NCBI RefSeq assembly: GCF_024642405.1
Contig: NZ_JAHEBC010000007.1
Span: 1 to 33,763 of the forward strand
DNA length: 33,763 nucleotides
Direction of reading: 5' to 3'
Source: Algoriphagus sp.
GTDB taxonomy: Bacteria; Bacteroidota; Bacteroidia; Cytophagales; Cyclobacteriaceae
Shown: in pieces, positions 1 through 7,761 of the stretch
How the letters are laid out: each line of letters starts with the position of its first letter
How positions within the stretch are numbered: position 1 is the first letter of the stretch
Position numbers and translations under genes: made by a program
The notes under the pieces: model-generated
Databases searched by the model: none
What the model saw: only the letters and a program-made list of their open reading frames with translations
Told to the model about the DNA's origin: nothing

Positions 1-2
1 AC

Positions 3-422
3 AAGGGAGAAGGCTTAAAAACTTTTGGGAAATATCAAGCGGATATGTATAAGATGAGAGCCGAAAAGAATGGAACCCCATTTATTGAAGCTACTTATGA
101 CAAATTCCTGAACAACCCTCAGAAAGCATCGCATGTGATTGCAATCTTGATGAAGCGATCAGAAGGAATTCCATTGATGGAAGAAATTTCTTCCGTAGCA
201 ATGGCTGTTCAAAATATGTATCTGACTGTTTCAGCACATGGATTGGCTGGATACTGGGGAACAGGTGGACCTACTTTTTGGCAGGAAGCTAGAGAAGATT
301 TTGGATTAGAAGGAGAAGATATGTTGATGGGTTTCTTTTACGTTGCTAAACCTGCAACAGAAAATTGGCCAATGGGCAAGAGGGATTCTCTGGAAGAAAA
401 AGTAGCTTGGATTACAGAATAA
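3..422 (+). CDS. Nitroreductase family protein, C-terminal part (5' end outside window)
   Basis: The frame stays open to the left edge (KGEGLKTFGKYQADMYKM...). The C-terminus has a nitroreductase-like pattern (SSVAMAVQNMYLTVSAHGLAGYWGTG...FFYVAKP). Confidence 0.8.
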   Translation, partial: KGEGLKTFGKYQADMYKMRAEKNGTPFIEATYDKFLNNPQKASHVIAILMKRSEGIPLMEEISSVAMAVQNMYLTVSAHGLAGYWGTGGPTFWQEAREDFGLEGEDMLMGFFYVAKPATENWPMGKRDSLEEKVAWITE

Positions 423-426
423 AAAT

Positions 427-452
427 AAAGGCCGATCAAATGATCGGCCTTT
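427..452. terminator. Rho-independent terminator hairpin aaaggccgatcaaatgatcggccttt
   Basis: Perfect inverted repeat AAAGGCCGATCA/TGATCGGCCTTT directly after the nitroreductase stop. An identical 26-mer occurs at 1670-1695. Confidence 0.8.
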
Positions 453-559
453 ATTGTTTCAGAAATATGAATTCAGGTTCCCATTAATAAAAACTGCAAT
501 CACTAAGTATTGATTTTCAATTATTTAAACCAAAATTTTTTGAAATAAAAATTATTTTC

Positions 560-1498
560 TTGAACTTCATTTGTTTTTATAAAGTACAACTTTCACTCTT
601 AAATTTTTCAATTATGTGCTGTTCTGAAAATTACTTCGAGAGATTCATAACTATTTTAAAAATTCTACTGATTGCAACCTTATTTTCTTCATGCGTTGAA
701 GATGAAAAAGACAATATAATAGAAGAAAAATCAATATTTGAATTAATTTCCAATGACTCACAATTTTCTACTTTAGTCACTTTCCTTGAAAAAATTGAAA
801 TGACAGAAATGTTGGATGAAAATGGGGATTTCACTTTATTGGCCCCAACAAATCAAGCATTTGAGTCCTTTTTCATTTCCAACAAGATCACTTTTGAAGA
901 GTTCCTAAAGACTCCCGAATTATCTGATACCATTTTGTATCATTTGTTGCCTACTAAAGTAGAAGCATACGATTTTTTTGAAAAAGATATTATCACTCAG
1001 ACAGGTGAATCCATTTTCGTGCGTTTCTATAATTACGAATCTACCTATATCAATGGGAATGCAAAATTAATTGGAAGAAATACCCTTGCAAATAATGGCT
1101 ATATCCACACGATAGACTATGTATTAATCCCCCCTTCCTTAACTTTAAAACAATTATTAGAGCGGCATTCTTCTGCTGAAACGCCTGAATTTACTTATTT
1201 ACTCGAAGCCTTGGAAAGAACTGACCTTTTTAAAGAGATAGAGAAAAGTGGTTTTTATTCACTTCATGCGCCAACAGATAAAGCATTTGAGAAAATGTTC
1301 AAAGAATTAAATATTAACAATTTGGATGAATTCGAAAGTTATTTGGGATACCCACTTAAAGAATTGTTACTGGTCCAAATTTCTTTTTATAGAAGAAATT
1401 TTTTTATAAATTTTGATAAAAATATCTACAAAAACATGCTCACCAAAAATGGAGTTGTTAATGGAGGGAATGAATTTTACATTCCTTATGATTTTTAG
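560..1498 (+). CDS. Fasciclin (FAS1) domain lipoprotein, about 1.5-2 FAS1 repeats; likely true start at ATG 614
   Basis: FAS1 motifs (FTLLAPTNQAFESF, NNGYIHTIDYVL, YSLHAPTDKAFEKM). Starting at 614 gives a signal peptide with lipobox LLIATLFSSC. The second FAS1 unit lacks the usual terminal IHxID-VL motif. Confidence 0.8.
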   Translation: MNFICFYKVQLSLLNFSIMCCSENYFERFITILKILLIATLFSSCVEDEKDNIIEEKSIFELISNDSQFSTLVTFLEKIEMTEMLDENGDFTLLAPTNQAFESFFISNKITFEEFLKTPELSDTILYHLLPTKVEAYDFFEKDIITQTGESIFVRFYNYESTYINGNAKLIGRNTLANNGYIHTIDYVLIPPSLTLKQLLERHSSAETPEFTYLLEALERTDLFKEIEKSGFYSLHAPTDKAFEKMFKELNINNLDEFESYLGYPLKELLLVQISFYRRNFFINFDKNIYKNMLTKNGVVNGGNEFYIPYDF

Positions 1499-1592
1499 AA
1501 AATTAACTCAAATGTCCGATCAAATCGTTGGTCTTAATTAGGTAAAGTAGTTTGGCTCTGTTCTAATTTTTATTATTCAAGTTTAAATCTTG

Positions 1593-1669
1593 ACATGCTC
1601 ACCAAAAAATTGTGTTGTTCACGGAATTAATGAATTCAACTATTCATGGTAGATATCATAATTCATAGA
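1593..1669 (+). pseudogene. Remnant duplicate of the FAS1 gene 3' end
   Basis: acatgctcaccaaaaa.ttgtgttgtt..gga..aatgaatt parallels 1434-1500. Conceptual translation SPKNCVVHGINEF resembles LTKNGVVNGGNEF, with a one-base difference in the poly-A run. Confidence 0.55.
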
Positions 1670-1695
1670 AAAGGCCGATCAAATGATCGGCCTTT
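1670..1695. terminator. Bidirectional terminator hairpin, identical to 427-452
   Basis: aaaggccgatcaaatgatcggccttt, just downstream of the minus-strand DinB-like gene stop. Confidence 0.8.
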
Positions 1696-1703
1696 TTAAT
1701 GGA

Positions 1704-2234
1704 TTAGAAACCAACATAAGCTGGAGGTTCAGCTCCTTGAACTCTTATGTAAGCAACAGCAGATCCGTTGTGATGGGAAGTATGATCCATTAATAAAGCG
1801 GCAACCTGTCTTCTTGATACAGTGTTTCCAAAAACCTCTATTTTTTCACCTGCATCAGCTGAAGATAAAGCAGCGATAGTTTTCTTTCCATAATCAAAGC
1901 ATTTACCAACATATTCAGCTAATTGGGCTCTACTGGCTGATTCAAGGTTGATTTCAAATCCTGGATCTGTTCCTTTAAGAAATCCCTGTGAAATACCTAC
2001 AATTGCATTTCCAACGTGGTGGATTTGCTCTTTAAAAGACATCGCTGCTGGATCTGTTTTGTAATCCATACCTGAATCCGGCATTTTAGCTAAGATATCA
2101 AGTGTATACTTTTTAGTGTTATCCCACTTGGCCATATACTCATCCATGTTGGTTTGAGCCTGAACCACCGAGAAATTCGTCATCAATAATAAGGCGAAAA
2201 ATGCCATATAAAGTACTCTTAATTTATTTTTCAT
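1704..2234 (-). CDS. DinB family protein with N-terminal signal peptide
   Basis: Signal peptide MKNKLRVLYMAFFALLLMTNFSVVQAQ; DinB-like His residues (QIHHVGNAI, LMDHTSHHNGSAVAYIR). Confidence 0.8.
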   Translation of the reverse strand: MKNKLRVLYMAFFALLLMTNFSVVQAQTNMDEYMAKWDNTKKYTLDILAKMPDSGMDYKTDPAAMSFKEQIHHVGNAIVGISQGFLKGTDPGFEINLESASRAQLAEYVGKCFDYGKKTIAALSSADAGEKIEVFGNTVSRRQVAALLMDHTSHHNGSAVAYIRVQGAEPPAYVGF

Positions 2235-2286
2235 AGATTTTTGGATTTGGTTCTTTTGTTAAATTTCATCTATTCTCCTATCATTT

Positions 2287-2294
2287 CAAACCTA
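2287..2294 (-). promoter_or_regulatory. Candidate Bacteroidota -7 element (TAGGTTTG) for the DinB-like gene
   Basis: Exact TAnnTTTG on the minus strand upstream of 2234; no convincing -33 TTTG seen. Confidence 0.35.
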
Positions 2295-2311
2295 TTGCCT
2301 AATTTTAAACT

Positions 2312-2887
2312 ATGCGAAAATTAATTTGGTGTATACCTGTAGTATTAGGTTTTATGGCTTGTGGAGAAAACTATCTGCCAAAACCCCCTGGATATAACCG
2401 GATCGATCTTCCTTCACATCAGTTCAATCAATTGACAGAGGGGTATCCGTATCAATTGGAATATTCAAAATTTAGTCAAGTGGAAGCGGATTCTTTTAAT
2501 GTACAAGAAGAGGACTGGATCAACCTCCATTATGTTGACTTTGGCGCAAAGGTGCATTTGACCTATAAGGAAATTGGGAATGGGGTTAGCTTCCAAAAGC
2601 TTTCAAGCGATGCATTTCAACTGACCGCAAAACATCAGATCAAGGCATATGGAATTCAGGAATCTGTCGCATTGACGCCAGAGGGCTACACTGGTGTTAT
2701 AGCGGAATTGACAGGTGAGGTACCAACTCAATTCCAGTTTTTTGTGACTGATTCTACAAAAAATTTTCTTAGAGGAGCTTTATACTTTAATACGGCAATG
2801 AAAAATGACTCACTTGCTCCCGTGATAGAATACATCAAGGTGGACATGGCCCACCTGATGAATTCCGTCAAATTTCAAGATAATTAA
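2312..2887 (+). CDS. gldD: Gliding motility lipoprotein GldD
   Basis: Lipobox (GFMAC) followed by NYLPKPPGYNRIDLP, then WINLHYVDFGAKVHLTYKEI, typical of GldD. Confidence 0.85.
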   Translation: MRKLIWCIPVVLGFMACGENYLPKPPGYNRIDLPSHQFNQLTEGYPYQLEYSKFSQVEADSFNVQEEDWINLHYVDFGAKVHLTYKEIGNGVSFQKLSSDAFQLTAKHQIKAYGIQESVALTPEGYTGVIAELTGEVPTQFQFFVTDSTKNFLRGALYFNTAMKNDSLAPVIEYIKVDMAHLMNSVKFQDN

Positions 2888-4659
2888 TTCATGTTCTTCC
2901 AGGTTCGAATGATAACGATTCCTCCGGCAATTGCGATCACACCTGCAACAATTCCATTCAATATTTCCCCATAAATAAAGAATCCGGTAGAGAACAAAGC
3001 TGCATAAATCATCACCGCCCCGATGACCATCATCAAAATTTCTTTTGGCAATTGACCCATCACTTGTTTTTCAGCAGGGTATCTATCTAAAACTTTTTTC
3101 CAACCATATGCAGCTGGAGTGACTTTTCTGTAGAATGAAAGTAAAACTTCATCCCTTTCTGGCTGAGTAATGAAGGTCACTACCAACCAACCGATGGTGG
3201 TAATGCTGACACTATAAACTAGTTTCAAATAAGCCTGATTTTCTGGAATCAAGATCCAATTTACTTTTGGGTTAATTACCTCAAAGAAAATAGCAACTAC
3301 AAAGGAAATAGCCATTGCAGAGATCTCGGTATAAGCATTAATTCTCCACCAAAACCATCTCAAGATAAAGATCAAGCCCGTTCCTGCTCCAATTTGCAGC
3401 AAGATATTAAAGGCATCTAAAGCAGAAGATAATGCCAAAGCCAAGACAGCTGAAAGTGCCATTAAAGTTACAGTAGAGATTCTACCTACTGCTACCAATT
3501 CTTTATCTGTAGCCTCAGGCTTCAAGAATCTCAAATAAAAGTCATTTACAATATAGGAGGAACCCCAGTTTAGATGAGTCGAGAGAGTTGACATAACTGC
3601 TGCTATCAATGACGCTAAAACTATCCCTATCAAACCAGTTGGTAAGTAGGTAAGCATGGCAGAATATGCCAAATCATCCCCTAATTTATCAACAGGGATA
3701 TTGGGGAAAGCAGCTTGCAAATCAGAGATATTAGGGAAAATGACTAAAGAAGACAAAGCAATCAAAATCCAAGGCCAAGGTCTCATGGCATAATGGGCAA
3801 TATTGAAAAACAAAGTAGCCCCCATTGCATTTTTCTCATCCTTGGCAGAAAGCATTCTCTGGGCGATATAACCACCACCTCCTGGCTCAGCACCTGGATA
3901 CCAAGTTGCCCACCATTGGATGGCGATAGGCATGATAAACAAAGGGATGTAAACATTTGGGTCCGTGAAATCTGGAAGGAAATCAAGCTTATCAGCCACA
4001 TTTTCGTGAGCCAATAAGTTATTGAGAGAGCCTATTTCCGGTAAATCCAAAATGAAATAAGCTGCCCCAAAGGAACCGATCATCGCAATAAAGAACTGGA
4101 AGAAGTCTGTCAATAAAACCCCTTTCAATCCACCTAGAGAACTATACACTACTGTTACAATCGATGCAATCAAAAGAGTTTGAATTGGACTTAGTCCAAG
4201 CATGACCCCACCTATTTTAATTGCAGCGAGAGAAACCGTGGCCATAATCACCACATTAAAAAACACGCCTAAATACAATGCTCTAAAAGCTCTTAAGAAA
4301 GCTGCACCTTTACCAGAGTATCTTAATTCATAGAATTCAAGGTCAGTCGTTACTTCAGATCTTCTCCAGAGCTTTGCATAAACAAAAACTGTCAGCATCC
4401 CAGTGAGCAAGAAGGCCCACCAGGCCCAGTTTCCTGCTACCCCGTTTTTCCTAACAATATCCGTCACCAAATTTGGCGTATCCGCAGAAAAGGTCGTGGC
4501 CACCATAGAAACTCCTAAAAGCCACCAAGGCATATTCCTACCTGAAAGGAAGAATTCTTTTGCAGAGCTTCCTGCTTTTTTTGCTGTAAAAAGACCAATC
4601 AAAAGAGAAATAACAAAGAAGGCGGCAATGATGCCCCAATCTAAGGAGGTTACATTCAT
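2884..4659 (-). CDS. Sodium:solute symporter (SSS family)
   Basis: 591 aa polytopic protein; SSS signatures FFLSGRNMPWWLLGVSMVATTFSADTPN, YSSLGGLKGVLLTDFFQF and STLSTHLNWGSSY. Confidence 0.92.
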   Translation of the reverse strand: MNVTSLDWGIIAAFFVISLLIGLFTAKKAGSSAKEFFLSGRNMPWWLLGVSMVATTFSADTPNLVTDIVRKNGVAGNWAWWAFLLTGMLTVFVYAKLWRRSEVTTDLEFYELRYSGKGAAFLRAFRALYLGVFFNVVIMATVSLAAIKIGGVMLGLSPIQTLLIASIVTVVYSSLGGLKGVLLTDFFQFFIAMIGSFGAAYFILDLPEIGSLNNLLAHENVADKLDFLPDFTDPNVYIPLFIMPIAIQWWATWYPGAEPGGGGYIAQRMLSAKDEKNAMGATLFFNIAHYAMRPWPWILIALSSLVIFPNISDLQAAFPNIPVDKLGDDLAYSAMLTYLPTGLIGIVLASLIAAVMSTLSTHLNWGSSYIVNDFYLRFLKPEATDKELVAVGRISTVTLMALSAVLALALSSALDAFNILLQIGAGTGLIFILRWFWWRINAYTEISAMAISFVVAIFFEVINPKVNWILIPENQAYLKLVYSVSITTIGWLVVTFITQPERDEVLLSFYRKVTPAAYGWKKVLDRYPAEKQVMGQLPKEILMMVIGAVMIYAALFSTGFFIYGEILNGIVAGVIAIAGGIVIIRTWKNMN

Positions 4660-5004
4660 AACAATGGGTTTTTAGACGTAGTTTTTCTCATTTTTTTTAT
4701 AAATGAAAAGAACTTAATTAATATTTTTCACTAATGTATTTAATTTTTTTAATCTGAATATAATATTGGCATGATTTAGCGGTAAAAAGAAAAAATTCAG
4801 TAGATCAAATGGGAAAATAAAAGATTATCAGTTTGAATTATGTACATATTTAATTTTTTAAGATTAATTCAAAACTAATTTTCCATGACCTAATCGCAGG
4901 TTTATTCACATTTTAATAAAAAAATCATAACCCAATTTAACCAGTTCAACTCGATTCAAGGAGGTAATTTGACTTAATAAATTTCACATAAACCTTGAAA
5001 AGAA

Positions 5005-6525
5005 ATGAAAAAGATTTACCTCGTATTTTTAATGGGAGTTTTGGCTTTCAGTTGTCAGGAAAGGATCTCATCACCTGGACCAGTAAATTTTACTTTTGAT
5101 GAAATCAGCAGTATCAAGATCGGTGGGGAAGCTGCTGCTGAAATCACTGCTTTTGACCCCATGACAAAAACTTTATTTGTAGTGAACAACAGTGATGGGC
5201 TTTCTCAAGTAGATGTCGTAGATTTTTCTGAGCCTAGTACCCCTCTAATTTTAACCCCTATAGATATCGCTATTTTTGGAGGTGGAGTAAATTCTGTGGC
5301 TGTTAAAAACGGAAAATTAGCGATAGCAATTCAGGCAAATACTAAAACTGACCCAGGAGCAATTGTGGTTTTTGAAACTAGTAATTTAGGCTCTCCAATA
5401 GAAAATATCACCGTTGGAGCACTTCCCGACATGGTTACCTTCAGTCCAGATGGCCGCTATATCGTGTCTGCAAATGAAGGTGAACCAAATGATGATTATG
5501 ACATTGATCCAGAAGGAACCATTTCTATTATTGATACTCAGATGGATTATCAAGTGACTACTTTGAATTTCGCTTCCTTTGAAAATCAAAGAAACAAGTT
5601 GGAGGCTAATGGATTTAGAATCTTTGGCCCAAATGCTAGCTTTTCACAAGATATTGAACCCGAATATGTGACAATCGATGCCTCTTCAGATTTTGCGTGG
5701 GTAACCTTGCAGGAAAATAACGGAATAGCTAAAGTAGATTTGAATAATAAAGTCATCACTGACATTTTCCCGATGGGATTAAAGAACCATATGATATCCG
5801 GAAACGAAATTGATGTCAGTGATCGGGATGGTGTAGCAGGAAATTTTCAAAACTGGCCACTTTTAGCTTATTACATGCCAGATGCGATTGAATCATTCCA
5901 GGTGGGAAATAACAATTTCTTAATCACAGCTAACGAAGGAGACACAAGAGATTATGACGGATACGGAGAAGAAGGGCGTGTGAAAGACATAGCCCTTGAC
6001 CCAACGGCATTTCCGGACGGAGCTTTGCTTCAGGAAGATGAAAATCTAGGTAGATATACAATCACTACTTCAAAAGGTGATATAGACAATGATGGTGACT
6101 TTGATATTCTTTATGGAATTGGAGGAAGATCATTTTCTATTTGGAATGGAAGCAATGGTAAATTGGTAAGAGACTACAATAAATTGGAAAGTGATTTGAT
6201 CTCAGCAAACCCAAGTCTATATGATGATGGAAGAAGTGATAACAAAGGAGTAGAGCCCGAAGGAGTGGAAGTTGGTGAGGTAAGAGGAAAAACAATTGTA
6301 TTTATTGGTTTAGAAAGATCTGATGCTATTATGGTTTATGAGTTGAATGGTGCAGCTGGTCTTAAATTTCTTCAGGTTTTAGATGGAAAGTCTGGAATAG
6401 GAAATGAGGGTCATGATGCACCAGAAGGCCTTTTATTTATTTCAGCCGAAGAAAGCCCAAATGGAAAACCGCTATTTATTGTAAGTTCTGAAGGAGATGG
6501 AAGAATAACTGTCTATCAAAACTAA
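5005..6525 (+). CDS. Choice-of-anchor I family-like secreted lipoprotein (beta-propeller, LVIVD-like)
   Basis: Lipobox VLAFSC; motifs ALPDMVTFSPDGRYIVSANEGEPNDDYDIDPEGTISIID, TANEGDTRDYDGYGEEGRVKD, IGGRSFSIWN, GVEPEGVEVGEVRGKTIVFIGLER. Confidence 0.85.
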   Translation: MKKIYLVFLMGVLAFSCQERISSPGPVNFTFDEISSIKIGGEAAAEITAFDPMTKTLFVVNNSDGLSQVDVVDFSEPSTPLILTPIDIAIFGGGVNSVAVKNGKLAIAIQANTKTDPGAIVVFETSNLGSPIENITVGALPDMVTFSPDGRYIVSANEGEPNDDYDIDPEGTISIIDTQMDYQVTTLNFASFENQRNKLEANGFRIFGPNASFSQDIEPEYVTIDASSDFAWVTLQENNGIAKVDLNNKVITDIFPMGLKNHMISGNEIDVSDRDGVAGNFQNWPLLAYYMPDAIESFQVGNNNFLITANEGDTRDYDGYGEEGRVKDIALDPTAFPDGALLQEDENLGRYTITTSKGDIDNDGDFDILYGIGGRSFSIWNGSNGKLVRDYNKLESDLISANPSLYDDGRSDNKGVEPEGVEVGEVRGKTIVFIGLERSDAIMVYELNGAAGLKFLQVLDGKSGIGNEGHDAPEGLLFISAEESPNGKPLFIVSSEGDGRITVYQN

Positions 6526-6544
6526 AAAAAGGAAAATTTAAAGA

Positions 6545-6571
6545 AGCTGGCCAAATGGTCGGCTTTTTTTG
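6545..6571 (+). terminator. Terminator hairpin gctggccaaatggtcggcttttttt
   Basis: GC stem with two G-T wobbles followed by a T run, about 20 nt after the 5005-6525 stop. Confidence 0.75.
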
Positions 6572-6601
6572 TTTCCACCTTTTTAATTTTTGAAGATGAA
6601 T

Positions 6602-6609
6602 TAGCTTTG
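6602..6609 (+). promoter_or_regulatory. Candidate -7 element (TAGCTTTG)
   Basis: Exact TAnnTTTG 4 nt before the ATG at 6614; no well-spaced -33 seen, so only suggestive. Confidence 0.25.
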
Positions 6610-6613
6610 CAGG

Positions 6614-7684
6614 ATGAAAGAAGAGCAGATCTCATCTATAATAGGTCAGTATGATTTTTTAAAGGAAAAAAAATTTGAATTTCAGACTTTTGGATCGGGG
6701 CTGATTCATGGAACTTACCTAATCCAGACTTCTGATTCGAAATACATTTTACAGGAATTCAACAATTCTGTTTTTAAATATCCAGAGAGAATTGCCCATA
6801 ATCAACAGGTACTGGGAGAGAAAGGTGATGTTTCTGAGTTACCCTTTGCTTTGCCTTTGCCAATACTAAATACACTAAATGATTCATTGACCAAGTTTGA
6901 TGGCAAGCTTTTTAGATTATTTGATTTTGTAAAGGGAGAAACTCTTCAGCAAATCCAAAATTCAGAACAAGCCTATCTAGCAGCAAAAGCATATGGAGGT
7001 TTTGCGAGTTGGAGTAAAGAGATTGATGCATCATTAATGCAGGAATCCATCCCGAATTTCCATCGATTGGATTGGAGATTTGAGAATTTGGAAAAAGCTG
7101 CCCAAACTTCTAAAAATCTAAAACACGAGGAGTTAGAGATCTTGAATTTTTACCTTTCCCAAAAGCCTTTGGTGGAGAAATATTTAGATTTCTTATCTAA
7201 ATGCCCGCAAAGAATCACGCACAACGACACCAAAATCAATAACCTGATATTTACTGAGGATTTAGAAAAAGTAGCCGCTGTAATTGATTTGGATACATTG
7301 ATGGGAGGATTATTGCTATACGATTTTGGGGATTTGGTGAGAACGGTAGCTTGTACTGAGTTGGAAACAAGCCGAAATTGGGAAAACCTTGAACTGAAGC
7401 CTGAAATTTTTCAAAAATTACTAGAAGGGTATTGGGAAGGAATTTCAGAAATAGCCACGGAAGATGAAGCAAAATCCTTATTGATTGCAGGGGAAGTTAT
7501 GACTTGCATCATGGGACTCCGCTTTTTCACAGATCATCTTCAGGGAAATATTTATTACAAAGTTCAATACCCTGAGCAAAACTTCCATAGAGCAAAAAAC
7601 CAGATGATCTTTTTAAGAAGTCAGCAAAGATTGGCACCTCAGCTAAAAGAATTGTGGTATAAAATTACTGGATTGACGGATTGA
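6614..7684 (+). CDS. Phosphotransferase enzyme family (APH/NahK-like kinase)
   Basis: GSGLIHGTYLIQT..KYILQEFN and RITHNDTKINNLIF..VAAVIDLDTLMGGLLLYDFGDLVR, matching APH-fold Brenner and DxD motifs. Confidence 0.85.
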   Translation: MKEEQISSIIGQYDFLKEKKFEFQTFGSGLIHGTYLIQTSDSKYILQEFNNSVFKYPERIAHNQQVLGEKGDVSELPFALPLPILNTLNDSLTKFDGKLFRLFDFVKGETLQQIQNSEQAYLAAKAYGGFASWSKEIDASLMQESIPNFHRLDWRFENLEKAAQTSKNLKHEELEILNFYLSQKPLVEKYLDFLSKCPQRITHNDTKINNLIFTEDLEKVAAVIDLDTLMGGLLLYDFGDLVRTVACTELETSRNWENLELKPEIFQKLLEGYWEGISEIATEDEAKSLLIAGEVMTCIMGLRFFTDHLQGNIYYKVQYPEQNFHRAKNQMIFLRSQQRLAPQLKELWYKITGLTD

Positions 7685-7761
7685 TCAAGACATTTCCTGT
7701 CATTTCAGTTGGCAATTGATTTGTCTGGCTTTAATTTGCTTGCCATCTAACCTAGTTTCCT

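Noticed and set aside
631-834. Minus-strand ORF inside the FAS1 gene
   Set aside because: Fully antisense to a well-supported CDS; composition not protein-like.
3783-4675. Antisense or overlapping ORFs (3783-4001, 3793-4017, 4403-4675) in the SSS symporter gene
   Set aside because: Shadow ORFs of a strong transporter CDS with no recognisable motifs.
4766-4780. Sigma-54-like TTGGCATGATTTAGC upstream of 5005
   Set aside because: GG-GC spacing is one base short and the -12 element lacks TTGC; likely chance in AT-rich intergenic DNA.
4676-5004. 330-bp AT-rich intergenic region considered for a small RNA or riboswitch
   Set aside because: No convincing hairpin plus T-run or known riboswitch core seen by eye; would need covariance searches.
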